Shown: positions 47,032 to 59,927, counted from the stretch's first letter. The stretch is 64,000 nt of DNA from Cochliopodium minus (GCA_024220525.1 JAMYWO010000006.1:54996-118995), one strand, 5' to 3'. Notes: generated from the letters alone by a model not told the origin. Made by a program: numbers and translations.

Positions 47032-50000
47032 ATGAAATTGAATTCCCTTCCTATCCAAATCACTTTCATCTCATTATTCATCATCTCCACTTTTGTAATA
47101 TCATTCTATATGCCAAACAATCACAAGGCGAATAGATACAGGAGATACTCATTGAGGCAAGGAGAAGGAAATAAACAAGAGGATAGAGATTTTTGTGAGT
47201 AAGTTTAAATTCAAACTAAATAATCCAAAATATCACCCCAAAATAATAAAATTGATAATTATGCAATATATCAAGAAGAAATGCATTTCAATCTCTTTGA
47301 TATATTCTTTGATTTAGGAAATATTTTATTCATTTTATAAATCCTAAATTAAAAATTAGAATTGAAAGTATTTATAATCGAATATATGCTCTCAAATTCC
47401 AATTGAAATGAAAAATAAAAAATAAAGAGAAATTATGAAACTGTGATAAAATAAAATATGAATCTCAAAATAGAAAATTCCATCTCTTTTTTTAATCTAT
47501 TTATTATTTTTCTCTTTTCTTTTCAAAAAGTATAAATAATTGGAATTCAACAGAATCAACATTATGTGTATGGATAGAAGAGAACTGCATTGCAGAAAGC
47601 AAAATCGATTATCTTCATCAATATTACTGCGGAAGATTATCTTCAGTAAAATGGCTAGTATGGATCCTCTTTGTCATATGGGTGATTATCATGTTTAATA
47701 TAATCAGTTGTGTAGCAGAGTATCATTTCTGCAGGGCATTAACGATTGCTTCCAAAATGTTGAATCTTTCCCCTGAAGTGGCGGGTATAACTTTGTTAGC
47801 GTAAACAAAAATTTTGAACAAATTTATTTCAAAAAAAACTCATTTTTGAAATTTCTCTTTTCAAAAAATTTTTTTTTTTTTTTTAATCTGTAGAATGGGT
47901 AATGGAGCACCAGATATTTCCGCAACGTAAAATTCACTGTCAATGAAAATAAAATTAAAAGAAATTCTTAAAATATCACTATTTATTTATTTAAAATTAA
48001 GGAAATTCTTATAATATCACTCATTTTTTTTTTTAAAAAAAATAAAAGTTTAAAAAAATTTAAAAATTTTAATAACGTTCCAAAAAAAATTTTTCTTGTG
48101 AAAAAAGTCTTATAGGAGTCAACAATAATGCCTTTCAAATATCATTTGGGGAATTGATTGGGTCGGGATTTTTCATTCAAATAATAATTATGGGGACGGT
48201 GATAATGGTGTCAAAGGGGGTTTCGTTGGACAGATACTATTTTCTAAAGGACACCATTTTTTATTTGTTTGCTCTTTTGATTGTCGGGGCTTTTTGTATT
48301 TATGGGAAAATGACAATCTATCAATCTGTTTTTTTAATTTGTTTTTATGTAAACCTTTTTTTTTGAAAAAAAATTTAAAATTATTTGTTATTTTTCAATT
48401 TAAATATCTAAAAAAAAAATCGAGAAAACAATTCCACTATGAATAATATTCATTTTCAAATTTTGATTAAGATAAAACAATTAACAAAAATTATGTTTGA
48501 TTCTTTAATTAAAAAATAATATTAATTTTTTTAATTATTAATTTTTTGATGTTAATTTTTTTATTAATTTTTTAACATTAATTTTTGTTAATTGTTTTTC
48601 ATTCAATTTTTTATTTTTTATTTTTTATTTTTTATTTTAAATCCAAAAAAAAAAGATTCTATTTGTTGTGCTGACTTTGGTGGTAGAATTTTGTGGTTGT
48701 TGCAAAGGAATAAAAAAAAAGTTGTGTTCCCCAGAAACAACCAAAGAGGAGGAGAAGGAGGAAGTGAAATCGGGGTTCGAGAGCTCCATCCCCATCTTGT
48801 CCGAAAAGAGAAAGAAAATCCCCATCTTGGAAAGTGAATCAGAGATTTCCATGGATGACAGAAAGTATGGAACTTTTTTGGATACCAATGATTCTATGCC
48901 CGAAATACAAGATGCGAATATGAGTAAAACATTTTGTTTTAAACAGATTTTTTATTTAATTTTTTTTGAATTATTTTATTTTTTATTTTAATGTTAATTT
49001 ATTTTTTATTTATTTTATTTGAATTATTTTATTTTTTATTAATTTTTTATTTATTTAAAAATTTTTTATTTAAAAATTTTTTTACTGTAAAAAAAATTTT
49101 CATTTTTTAATTTTTTATTTTCTATTTTGTATTATTTTTTATGTATTATTTTATTAAATTTTTATTTTTTATTTTATTATTTTGTTTTATTTTTTATCAT
49201 TTTTTGGTTTTTATTTTTTTATCAAAAGATTTTTTTTATTTTTTTTATTGTTTTATTTTTAAAACAGACGAGAGAAAGACATTGATGTCTCCTTTCAGAA
49301 AAACATGGAGGAAATTCGTAGAGTTGCCGCCCATTTTCAAATTCTGGAGGGTTTTCAATTTTCCTTTCGTCACTTGCACTTTCCTCACCATCCCTCCCTC
49401 TGACGACAAAAGATGGAACAAAATACTAGTTTGTGTTGTTCCAACATTTTTTTCAGTAAAAAAACAAATTATTTTTTTTTTTATTTTTTTATTTTTTATT
49501 TTATTTTATATTTTTTTATTTTATTTTATTTTTTATTTTTTATTTTTTAATTTTTCTTTTATTTTTTTATTTTATTTGGTTTATTTTTTAAAAAATATTG
49601 TTAATTATTTTTTTTTTTATTTTTTTATTTTTTATTTTATTTTTTATTTTATTTTTTTTATTTTATTTTTTATTTTTTATTTTTTATTTTATTTTTTATT
49701 TTTTTATTTTTTTATTTTTTATTTTTTATTTTTTATTTTTTTTAGTTATTTTTTATGTTTGTTTTCAACATTTTGGGAGATAAAATCGGGAAGTTTCCAG
49801 TTGCAGTTTTTGGCCTTATATTCGGGTTGGGAGTGGGTTTACTCTTTTGGTTAACTTCCACTCCACAAGGTACAAAAAATAAATTAATAAAATAAAAAAA
49901 AAATAAAAAAATAATTAAATTAACAATAATATAAAATAAAAAATAATTTAGATATAAATTAAACAATTAATAAATAGATTAAAAAATAAAAAATGATTTA

Positions 50001-50814
50001 AACAATAAATAAATTAACAAAATAAAATAAATAAATTAATGAATAAAATAAAAATAATTTAGGTACAAATTAAACAATTAATGAATAGATTAAAAAATAA
50101 AAAAAAATTCTAAAAAAATTTTAAAAAAAATATAAAATAAAAAATTTAATTAAATAAAAATAGATTAAAATAATTTAAAAAAATTTTAAAAGTATTCAAA
50201 AAAAAAAAATCAAAATAGCTTTTCCAAAATATCAAATCGTTTTTGTTTTTTGGGCGTTGATTGGGTCAGCTTTGTGGCTTTATTGCATTGCCACGGAGCT
50301 CGTTTCCATCCTCAAAACAGTGGGGCAGATTCTAAACATTTCTCATGTTGTGCTTGGACAAACCATTTTGGCATGGGGTTCCTCTTTGGGTGATTTAGTT
50401 TCCAATTATGTAATTGCAAAAGAAGGTAAATTTTTTTATTTTTTTATTTTTCATTTTTTTTATTTTTTATTTATTTTTTTATTTATTTTTTTCATATCTT
50501 TTATTTCTTAAAACAAAGGTCTTCCAAAAATGGCAATATCAGCATGCTACGCAGGCCCTTTTTTCAACGTTCTGATGGGAATAGGAATAGCAATGACCTA
50601 TTATATAGGATCCCATTTCCCGTACGTCTACTCTGTTGAAATAGGAAGGGGAGCCATTTTCACAATCTCTTCCACTTGTTTTTCTCTTGTTTTTACCATT
50701 TTTCTCGTTTCTTTTTGTAAATTCGAAATGAGAAGATTTCTTACCATTTTTTTGATTGGCTTTTATTTCGTTTGGTTGTCCTTTTCCATGTTAATTGAGT
50801 TTTCTCTGTTGTGA
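47032..50814 (+). CDS. Na+/Ca2+ exchanger of the NCLX (SLC8B1) type
   Basis: Nine exons (47032-47198, 47531-47800, 47894-47926, 48108-48348, 48656-48923, 49268-49455, 49746-49869, 50219-50425, 50519-50814) sum to 1794 nt and give 597 residues, close to human NCLX (584). The N-terminal hydrophobic stretch may be a signal anchor. The alpha-1 repeat reads LSPEVAGITLLAMGNGAPDISAT; the alpha-2 repeat reads LGQTILAWGSSLGDLVSNYVIA then GLPKMAISACYAGPFFNVLMG. The AW(G/A)xSxGDL and ACxxGPxFN motifs distinguish NCLX from plasma-membrane NCX. A charged loop with Ser-rich segments (exons 5-6) separates the two halves, as in the family. NCLX exports Ca2+ from the mitochondrial matrix in animals; location here is not shown. 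Confidence 0.9.
49456..49745. repeat. T/A low-complexity intron (TATTTTTT-type)
   Basis: The intron between exons 6 and 7 of the exchanger gene is nearly pure T and A with repeated ATTTTTTATT units over about 290 bp. Confidence 0.7.
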
Positions 50815-51161
50815 TAAAAATTAAATTATTTTTTAATAATTTCTTTTTTGTTGGGATCTGACAATGAAATTTCCATCAATTCTTTTTGGTGGATGATTTT
50901 TTCTTCTTTTTGCATTTTTCTCTTTATTTCAGATTAATCCAGTTATATATTTTGAAACTGTTTTTTATTTTATAAATTTTGAAAATTTGGCGGTTTGCTA
51001 ATTAAAAATAAAAAAAAAAATGAACAAAAATTCCATCAAATGACGAATTTCATTAAATGACGAATTAAAACCAAATAAAAACCCTAATTTCATTAATGAA
51101 AAGCATAATTAAAATAAAAACAAAATTTATATTAGACACATCAATAAAAAAAGAAAATGAA
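50815..51161. other. Intergenic between the exchanger and tRNA-Ser copy 3
   Basis: 347 bp of A/T-rich DNA. A near-duplicated phrase (AAATGACGAATT) occurs at about 51039 and 51057. I see no gene. Confidence 0.4.
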
Positions 51162-51243
51162 GACACGAGCAGGGTTTGAACCTGCGCGGGGTTACCCCCA
51201 ATAGATTTCTAGTCTATCCCATTAACCACTCTGGCATCGTGTC
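51162..51243 (-). tRNA. tRNA-Ser(AGA), copy 3
   Basis: Third identical 82-nt copy, same orientation as copy 2 and 4.6 kb away, again with T in the discriminator position (A at 51161 on the plus strand). After it, transcription meets CTTCATTTTCTTTTTTT, a plausible Pol III stop. Confidence 0.95.
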
Positions 51244-51512
51244 TTTTTGTCAATAAAAAAATTCATTAATTTATAAAAAATTTTATATCAAAATTCTTTA
51301 AAAAACTTTAAAGATTTCAAATTTTTGTTTGATCCAAGGAATTTTTGAAGAAAAAATAATCTGGATTTGAAAAGAAATTAAAAAAGAAAAAAGAAGAAAC
51401 AAAAATATAAAAAAAGATTTTAAAATTTCGAGATGATTCTTCAAGAAGAACAACATATTCAAAAGAAAATACTTTAAAATTTTAATATATTTTTTTGGTG
51501 AAATATAAAAAA

Positions 51513-52537
51513 TTAATCATCAGATAGAGTCAGGGGATCAGAAATTGAATTCACACCAAATAATTCTTTTTCATAAGTGATAAGTTGAGAACAGAATCCC
51601 TTGTTTGGATTTACTACAAAACGGCTATTCTTCGTAGTTTCAAAAGCCTCCTTCAATGAAAATTTTTCATATTTCATTAAAAAAGCAATTACAAGGGTTG
51701 CACTTCTAGATACACCTAAAATTAAATTAAAAATTTTTTTTTATCAATTAATTATTCTGCTTTTAATTTAATACCTTGACTACAATGTATTAAACAACTT
51801 GTATTATTTTCAAAACTTTTTGTAACAAACTTGTTTGTTTCTTCAAAGAATGGGTGTATTTGAGACTCTTCTGTATCAACTAAGTCTACCGTATGATATT
51901 GTAACTCCTCCTTAAAAACACAGGGATGTATCATTGAAGCATTAACAATATTTTTGATCCCATAAAATTCTATTAATTTTTTATTTTTGGCAGAATCAAA
52001 ACTCCTATTATTTATTATTTTTTTTTTCAGTTTCTTTTTTTTTTTTTTACCCTAAAAATAGATTTGGAATTATTTGTTGGGGAAATTCAAAAAATTTGAT
52101 TTTTTCTTGATCGTTTATCACTCCATCTTCTTCTACTTTTTTTTGAAAAAGAATTGGAAAGTTCTTTTTTAGCAATTCAAAATCTTCCAGAATAAATACA
52201 TTCACCATCAATTCTCTTTCTTTTATGTATTTGTTAATATGTTGAATGAAAGGATCAAATTTGATAGAATCCGAAACTTCATCGTATAAAAAAATATCCT
52301 TTAACAAATTAAAAGAATAAACTAATTAAATTTCTTCAATACCCATTTATATCTATTAGGTTCTTTATTGATACAATCCAAGAATATTTGATTTGATTCT
52401 GAATATAATTTTGAATTTGCAACTGAATATTCCATAAATTTAATTTTATCTCTGAAATCAATACAAACACTCTTTGGGATGGAAGTGAGCTTATTATAAA
52501 ACATAATATAGTCAACATGATCAATATGCAAATTCAT
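51513..52537 (-). CDS. Dual-specificity protein phosphatase
   Basis: Four exons (52343-52537, 52051-52298, 51775-52004, 51513-51715) sum to 876 nt and give 291 residues. The N-terminal 140 residues contain a rhodanese-like, CDC25-homology-type region (SVCIDFRDKIKFM; FIQHINKYI). The catalytic domain begins IIPNLFLGSFDSAKN, has GIKNIVNAS and carries the active site HCSQGVSRSATLVIAFLM, matching HCxxGxSRS. A general-acid Asp lies in the VDLVDTEESQI segment. This layout is that of MAP-kinase phosphatases, which dephosphorylate Tyr and Thr in the kinase activation loop. The non-catalytic half is shorter than in typical MKPs, so an atypical DUSP is possible. Confidence 0.9.
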
Positions 52538-52648
52538 TTTTTTTTAAATATATTCACAAAAGTAAAAGTAAGAAAGCTCAATCCCAAGTTTATTGTTCTC
52601 AAAAGAATAAAGATAACAAAGTTCTCAATGAAAGCTTATATTTTTTTT

Positions 52649-55600
52649 TTAAATCATGTTAATAGCAGATTTCTTTTCATTTTTAGTTTTTTGTGAATAA
52701 TTGTCCAAACTGATGGCAGTCAATCTTCTGTCCCAATTCCTATTTATTCTCCAGATTACAAAAGCAGCAATAACAATGAAAATGATCACCCCTACTATGA
52801 CACAAATAACTATTGCAGCAATAACACCACTTGAAAGACCTAGTTTTTGTTGAAATGATTTAAATAAAATTATAAATGAAAGGAAGTATCGTGAATACCT
52901 TTGCAATTCCTATTCAAAGTAGTTGAAAGAGATACTGATAGAGTATTTTGTTGATTGATCAAAGTAGAAGTGATTTGATCACATTTATTGTTTTTGTAGG
53001 TGGGAGTCACAACAAATTTATTTTTCTGAAAAGTTTGAACATCTCTCATAAATATTCTCTGCAAACTAATTTCGGTTGAACAGTTGTAAGAGATCAAAAC
53101 AAATGAAAACGATCCTTTTTGAGGTCTTTCGTTCAAAACCAAGTTTATTTTTCCCATCAAAGTAACACATCCTTTTATCAAATAAAAAATAAATTATTGA
53201 TTCATTTAAAAAATAAAAGAGAATATAAAAATAAATTACCAGAAACATTTATTGCTCCATTCTTGTTTTCTTCAGAAAATACAACACTTAAAACAGAAGT
53301 GTTTGATTGTAAAAAATCTCCTTCAATCGAAACACTTGTTTTGTTGAGTGTGAAATCCTGAGAAACAATTGTTGTGTTGGAGAATTTAGGAGAGAAAGTA
53401 TAAACCCAATTATTATTTTTTTGAGAGCAAGAAATGTTGTACTGAGTAAAATCCAAAACAAATCCTAAAATAAATAAAAAAAATAAAAATACATAAATAA
53501 TTAATAAAATATTTTTTTAAAAAAAAAAGAAATAGTTTTGCCTTGAGAAGAACATTTCTCACAATTTGGAACATTATACAAACAATTAATGGGTAATGTT
53601 GTAGAAGGAACAATCGTCGAAGGAATGTTTGTTGATGGTATTGTTGTTGTAGAAGAAAAAATTGTTGGAGGAATGTTTGTTGATGGTATTGTTGTTGAAG
53701 AAGGAGTTATTGAAGAAGGAATGTTTGTTGATGGTGGTAAAGAGGGTACATCTGTAGATTGTGTAGATGGATTAAGTGTTGAGGGAATTAAAGTTGAAGG
53801 GAGTAGTGTTGATGGTTCCAATGTAGAGGGTGTTAATGTGGAAGGGATTAAAGTAGAGGGAGTAAGAGTTGATGGAGGGTTTGTAGTTTGACATCCTGAG
53901 CCACAAGTACAACTTCCATATGTTTGAGGAATTTCTAAAGTAAAATGAATTAATCGAAGAAGAAAATTATAATCGAAATAAACTAATATAACAACTTCAT
54001 TCTTACCTGATTTTAAGTTATTTCCACTCCACGTACTATTTTGAAAATTCAAAACTTGATTGTAAAGATCACCACAACTCAAAGCATTAGGAAAACTTTT
54101 GAAAATTAAAAATCAAATTGTATTTAAAATTAAATTCAAAAAATTCTTTTAAAAAGGAATTACCTGGTTCCACCTTGACAATCACCACTACCTATTCCAG
54201 GAAAAACAGAGATGTCGTCATAAAAAACATTTGTAAAAGTGCAATTGTTTCCATCTGAAATTCTTCCTATTACAGATCCTGATGAAGTGACATTTGGTAC
54301 TATGCCAGAAGCGTAAGAGTTTGAAATAGACAAAGAAGAATTCAAACCTAAATAAATATATTAACGAATTAAATTTAATTTTATTACGGAAATCATAGAA
54401 AAATTTAAATACTTAAATCTAAATTTCCGATAAATACTCCTACTTCCGATATAGCTGTAACATTTGCTCTTGAATAAACATTATTTATAAAGTATTCAGT
54501 GTTATTAAAAGCTTTTAAAAAAAAATTTTTATTAAAAAAATAAATGTCTTTAAAAAAACTCAAAAGTACCAAATCCATAATGACCAGCAAGAGATCCTAT
54601 TCAATTATTGGTTAATGATATTTAAATTTTTTTGATGTTCAATTTTACCGACTGCTGCGGACGTTGCAATAATAGTTACTGTAGATTTCACATAACAACC
54701 CGAAAAGTTGACTCCAATTGAGTATCCAATCAAACTAATTTTAAAAAGGAAAATGAAATTAAAATAAAATTGATTAAAAAGGAACTTAAAAAGGTTTTAT
54801 TTTACCCTCCAAAACGAAAGTTCCCAAACAAAACTCCATTACTTATTCCACTGTTTAAAATAGAACCAGGATATAAATAACCAACAATCCCACCTTTTTA
54901 AAATAAAAAATTAGAACATTAATAGTTCTTCAAACAAAATTTCTTTTTTCGTTCGTAGTGTATTAAGAGTTTGATTTATGACAAAAAAAAAAAAATTACC
55001 ACTGTATCCATTGGCTTTATCAATTATAGATTCATTTGGATTGGAAGGAAATCCCAAGTTGTGGCAATTTGACAAAGTACAATCAAAACAAGAGCTAAAA
55101 TAAACAAAAAAATATTTGAAAAATAATTATAAAAATAATCGATTTAATTTACCCTGTTATACCTCCAACCTAAAATGGGAAGATAAATTAAGATTATCAA
55201 CTGTATAAGAATTTTACATAACACGAATCATTCGCGGCCATTAATGTATTCTGCACTATTATATTGTTGAATGTTGCTGATGTTCCTGATGCAAGCAAGG
55301 GAGCCACTTTAGACGCTTCGTGAAAGGTTGAATTTATTATATTCTTTATTGATGGAGATGATGAATTCAGTGTGATAGTATCTAAACAAAAGAAATATAA
55401 AAATAGTCATATCATTTGAGAAATATCTTATATTCACTTTCATAATTTTACCAAAGGAACATCCAGAGCAATCTGAGAAGATAAGAGCTATATAATTATT
55501 TGCATTTGATGTTATTTTGAAATCAATAAAAGTGATATTCTTCACGGTTCCTCCTCCATCTTGAAACATTGAAGTATAATCTGTATCATTGGTTATTGTA

Positions 55601-55961
55601 AAGTTATAAATTGTAAATCCATTTCCATCAAGAACACCTATGGGAAACAAATTTTTTTTTTTAATTTGGCGGTGTATTAATGTTTTTTTTTTTTCCATCA
55701 AATTCAGGAATTGGGATGAAATTTTGAGATGAGCAATCCAAAGAAGTGTTTAAAGCATAATAAACTGTATTATTAGAAGGAATCTATTTTTTGTATTTAA
55801 TTCGTTATAAAATTATTAAATTTCAAAATTTTAAAGGTTATTGTTGGTTTGTTTACAATATTCTGAAGATCAATGCAATTTGAGATAGTTAAATTTTGAG
55901 AAAAGGAACCAAAAAAAAATAAACAAGAAAATAGAAAAATGGAGATGAAGTATTTAAACAT
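52649..55961 (-). CDS. Type I membrane protein with GLUG-like repeats, Ser/Thr/Pro stalk and C-terminal TM helix
   Basis: Sixteen exons sum to 2310 nt and give 769 residues. In order they are 55857-55961, 55696-55783, 55452-55637, 55218-55381, 55153-55169, 55000-55094, 54806-54893, 54649-54734, 54570-54596, 54413-54511, 54164-54347, 54007-54095, 53542-53934, 53240-53464, 52899-53171 and 52649-52839. Residues 1-22 are a signal peptide. Residues 40-400 hold repeats like bacterial GLUG/adhesin beta-helix motifs (GVLDGNGFTIYNFTI, GGIVGYLYPGSI, GLIGYSIGVNFSGCYV, SGSVIGRISDGNNCTFTNVFYD). A stalk of PSTL/PSTNI repeats follows (about 430-525), then a cysteine-containing beta region, a transmembrane helix (GVIAAIVICVIVGVIIF) and a 35-residue basic cytosolic tail. 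Two introns lack GT donors (GA at 55695, GC at 53541). A cell-surface adhesion or sensing role is inferred. Confidence 0.78.
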
Positions 55962-56424
55962 ATCCAAGATAGTTTTTAAAGATTAGAGATAATCAACCTT
56001 TTTTTATAAATTTATTATTTTATTATATCAAAAATAGAAAATGTTTATATTTTTATATTTATTTGTTCGATTAAATTTCACAATAAAAAAAATTATATTT
56101 CATCAAAAAAATAGTTTAGAAAGATAATTTTAAAGAGAAATAGATTTGATGTGAAATGTAAATTATATAATTAAAGATTGAAAAATGAAAAAATAGACTA
56201 TGTAAAAAATTTAAAGAACTGAATCATGTGAAAGGAGTTATGTTTTTTTCCCAAGAATCCAGACAGATTGCAGTCACTCTTTGATGCTTTATTTCATTAT
56301 TAAATTTGAATAAAATTTTCTATTGGTTAATAACTTTTTTGATTAATTGTATTTATTTTTAATAGAAATTTCTCTCGTTTAAAAAAACAAAACTAAACTA
56401 AAAGATTTGAAAAATTTTATGATA
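55962..56424. other. Intergenic, A/T-rich
   Basis: 463 bp between the membrane-protein start codon and the Kelch-gene stop. It contains the promoter of the 55961 gene. No coding signal is seen. Confidence 0.45.
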
Positions 56425-59102
56425 TCATAAACAAAAATTAAGAATGATTGGAAGTATCACTTTGGGAATTCGCGAAAGTGGTAACTTCGTATACTTGTGG
56501 CACATAAATAAATGAAGAGAATAATCTTTGAAGCTCTGTGGGAAGTACTTATGATTGTTTCTTTTTTAAAAAAAAAAATAATAAAATAATTTTTAAATGA
56601 ACCATTTTTTTTCAACAAAAAAAAAAAAAAAATAGTTTACTTGTTGTAATAAAACTTCATAAATTCCACACCCAACTTGATAGAAACTACCCAATCAACT
56701 TTGTTTGAAGTGTACCAACCAGTGAAAAACATCAACTTACATTCTTCAGGAAAATAATGAGCAGTGTGCATTTCTTATTTTAAAAAAATTAATTAAAATA
56801 AAAATAAAAATAAAAATAAAAATAAAAATAAAAATAAAAATAAAAATAAAAAAAAATAAAAATAAAAATAAATAATAAAAATAATTAAAAAATTCTACCA
56901 ATACAAACAAATGAAGTTCCCTTTTTTGGATGTAATGGCTCCCAACATTCAGTCTTAAAAGAGTACTTGAAAGCAATATCTTCATATCTCATTGGGAATC
57001 CTCCAAAATAAATTAAATGTCCATTGGCAGTAGTTAATGAATGGCCCTCACTTTTGGGTGGCTCGATATTATTTTTGCTTAACACAGGAAACCATTTTTC
57101 TAATTCTTTTTTTTTTTTTTGCAAAAAAATTTAAAAAAAATGTTGTAATATTTTTTAAAATTGTGAATGTTTATAATCTGATTTATTTAATAAGAAGTAT
57201 ATAAAAAAAGAGATTTATTTTTTAAAAAAATTTATTTTCTAAAACAAAGTTAAATTTATTAATAATTTAATGAATATTGTTCTTTTTTAATATTTTTTTT
57301 TTTACTTAAATCAAAACGATAGCAATTTGGAGAATTATCACTTTGTGAATTTCCAACGAAATAGGCAGAATGCTCGTAAAGTGCAGGAGGGGTTCCTAAT
57401 TTTTTTTAAAAAAAAAAAAGATAAATTTAGTTTTATAAAGGAGGAAATGTATCTTTATTTTATTATGTGATACCATGAAGAGATTTTGTAAAGTTGGAAA
57501 CAGTTGCGAGTCTTGTCCAAGTCATTGTATTAAAATTGAGTTTATATACTTCGTTTCCATCAGAGTTTTTATATCCTTTGATTGAAAAAAAATATTTTAA
57601 TAAAATTAAATGTTAAAAGTAAAAAAAAAAAATATTTTAAAAAATAGAAATAGAAAAAAATAAGAACAAAAAATAAAAAATAAAAAATAAAAAATAAAAA
57701 ATAAAAAAAATAAAAAACTAAAAAAATTATGATGAAAAAAAAAAATAATGAAAACAAATTACCTCCAGTAACATAAAAATGATTTTGATAGATCCAACAA
57801 CTAAGATTTAAATGATGAAAAAACTTTTTATTAACAAAAAAAAAAATAATACGAAGATTGATATCTCGGAGGAGGAATTGGACCAAATACTTCTATGTTA
57901 TTCTTCCATTCTTTCCATACATCTCTTTTGATGTCATAAGAGGCCAGACTGTCCAAAACAACTTCTTCATCGCTCATCCCACCAAAAATCCAAAAAATTC
58001 CTTCACTTGAAATATCTCCGTTTGAACCACCTGATAAATAAAATGAACAAATTTTATTAAAAAATGAAAATAAAAATTACTTCGTGATATTCTTCCTACT
58101 TTTTCTACAGGAGAAACTTCTTCCCTTTATAATTTATTAATTTATTAATTTATTAATTTATTAATTTATTAATTTATTTAATTTATTAATTTATTAATTT
58201 ATTTAATTTATTAATTTATTAATTTATTAATTTATTTAATTTATTTATTTATTATTTATTTATTAATTTATTTATTTATTTTATTCATTTATTTATTTAT
58301 TTTATTCATTTATTTATTTATTTCTTAAAATACCATGTATTTTGCTGCAAGTCATAGCTCCATAGTTCATTCAATCTCACTGCGTTCAAATCTCTTCCCC
58401 CAAATAAATATATTTTTCCTTCATAGTGAACTGATGTTGCATGATTTCTTGCTGTCAAATTTTTTAGAGGTTTTAAACGTTTCCAAACAAGTGCTCCATA
58501 TTCACTGAAAAAAAAATTAAATAATTTAAAATTGAAGAAAAAATTTAAAAAGAAAAATTTTTTACCATTCTTTTACAAGTCTTTTTAATTTTTTGATGAG
58601 ATTTAAATTTTGGGTTTGACAAAAAAAATTTTCGTTAGTTTACCTTTCTCCTTCACTCCAATCTTTCAACTTTACAACTTCAATGTTAAGTTTAACTCCT
58701 TGACACTTTTTATTCATAAAATTATAAGATTAAATTTTCTTCAAAATAAAATATATATATTTTTCTCTGAAAAAAATAATTATATATTTAATTGGATTTG
58801 AAATATGTAGTTTTTACTTTCAATGCACCACAGAAATTATTGGATTTATTTTTAGATACATCAAATTGGTAAGTGAATAAGGGTTTATTGTTTCTCAATT
58901 GAAATATTTTGAAGATAATTGTGGATCCTCCCTTGGATTCTACAATAGTTGGGAAGTTGAATACATTATGGATCTCATCATCTGGGGTTTCGGTGAGATA
59001 TTCTCTTTCACCAACAAATCCAAAAGAGCAGGTCAATTTTTGGTAAAAGATATCCTCAAAATCATCTAAAGAAACAACACATATGTAATATAGATCTTGC
59101 AT
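56425..59102 (-). CDS. Kelch-repeat protein
   Basis: Twelve exons (58818-59102, 58644-58705, 58566-58580, 58334-58504, 58081-58124, 57853-58030, 57763-57800, 57474-57575, 57306-57395, 56899-57105, 56641-56773, 56425-56560) sum to 1461 nt and give 486 residues. The first 115 residues are a beta-rich domain without a clear family (MQDLYYICVVSLDDF …). Kelch blades follow: KIYLFGGRDLNAVRLNELW, FWIFGGMSDEEVVLDSL, HFYVTGGYKNSDGNEVYKL, LIYFGGFPMRYEDI, each with the GG pair, Tyr/Trp pattern and Asp-rich turns. The C-terminus (YFPQSFKDYSLHLFMC, LPLSRIPKVILPIILN) resembles the helical tail found in many amoebal leucine-rich or BTB proteins. Exon 3 is only 15 nt. A protein-binding beta propeller is certain; the partner is unknown. 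Confidence 0.85.
56790..56885. repeat. (AAAAAT)n simple repeat in an intron
   Basis: About 14 copies of a 6-bp ATAAAA-type unit in the intron between the exons at 56899 and 56773 of the Kelch gene. Confidence 0.85.
58125..58333. repeat. (TTTATTAA)n tandem repeat intron
   Basis: The intron between Kelch-gene exons 58334-58504 and 58081-58124 is built from tandem TTAATTTA/TTTATTTA units across about 190 bp. It is purely A/T and a likely length polymorphism. Confidence 0.8.
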
Positions 59103-59302
59103 AAAGATTTCTAATTTTGAATGAGAATATGGAAGAATATATCACAATTTTTTTTTATTTTGCAAATGATAAAATTGAAAAAAAAACAAAACATCCTCAA
59201 AGACAAAGATATCCTGTAATTACATAGATCATTAGAATTTAATAAGATATTCTTTAATTTACAATATTTCTACATACAAAAAAATTAAAAGGTATATGAG
59301 GT

Positions 59303-59818
59303 TCATAATTTGACATCATATTTTGTATCCAACTTCATAACATCAAATGATCCATTCAAATAATCATTATTTGTGTCAACTTTGGGTTTGTTGATGAGAA
59401 TATTGTTTATGATCTGATCAAATCCCTCATATTGGTGTCCAAAAGTATTTAATTTGTTTCCATAGCTATTTATCTCTGTCAAAGATGCAGTATTAGAATT
59501 ATCAGAATCAGAATTTGTGAGAGTATCGAAATTCTCATTTTTATAGAAGATGATACTGCTATTATCATCTCCCAACTCAGGACATAGATTCTCCCTTATC
59601 TTCTCAAATTCATCATAAGAGATCCCCAAAAGAAATTTGCTTTTGTGCGGATTATTGCCAGAATGAGCAAGACTCACCCTTTTGATTTTGGGATAAGTTT
59701 CTTCATTATGCAATTTGTTATAAGATGTTTCAAGATTATTTTCATTTTCATTTGTTAATGGTTGATATTTCTCCATTTTTTTTATTTTTTTTCTGAAACT
59801 GTCAATATATTGGTTCAT
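59303..59818 (-). CDS. Hypothetical single-exon protein, 171 residues
   Basis: An intronless frame from ATG 59818-59816 to TAA 59303-59305. It is hydrophilic and rich in Asn, Ser, Asp and Lys, with SDSDNSNTASLTEIN in the middle. A second ATG at residue 15 (KKMEKYQPLTNE) could be the start. There is no signal peptide, transmembrane helix or recognised domain. A globular stretch, KSKFLLGISYDEFEKIREN, precedes the low-complexity part. The coding bias and long open frame in A/T-rich DNA support a real gene. Function unknown. Confidence 0.5.
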   Translation of the reverse strand: MNQYIDSFRKKIKKMEKYQPLTNENENNLETSYNKLHNEETYPKIKRVSLAHSGNNPHKSKFLLGISYDEFEKIRENLCPELGDDNSSIIFYKNENFDTLTNSDSDNSNTASLTEINSYGNKLNTFGHQYEGFDQIINNILINKPKVDTNNDYLNGSFDVMKLDTKYDVKL

Positions 59819-59927
59819 AAGTTATTATACACTCCTCAATATTTTAATGAATGAATATATGAAGGTTTGTTCCAATATAATCAATTTTAATAAATTAATA
59901 CAATCATTCATACAATATTTCTATATT

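Noticed and set aside
49141-49854. A 237-codon Phe-rich frame within the exchanger gene
   Set aside because: It reads through two A/T introns. Only 49268-49455 and 49746-49869 fit the family.
53589-53891. A 100-codon plus-strand Val/Gly/Asp repeat protein
   Set aside because: It is the antisense shadow of the Ser/Thr/Pro stalk repeats of the membrane protein.
58125-58333. CRISPR-like or satellite array
   Set aside because: Units are 4-8 bp A/T words without spacers and sit inside a spliced intron. This is a simple-sequence repeat.
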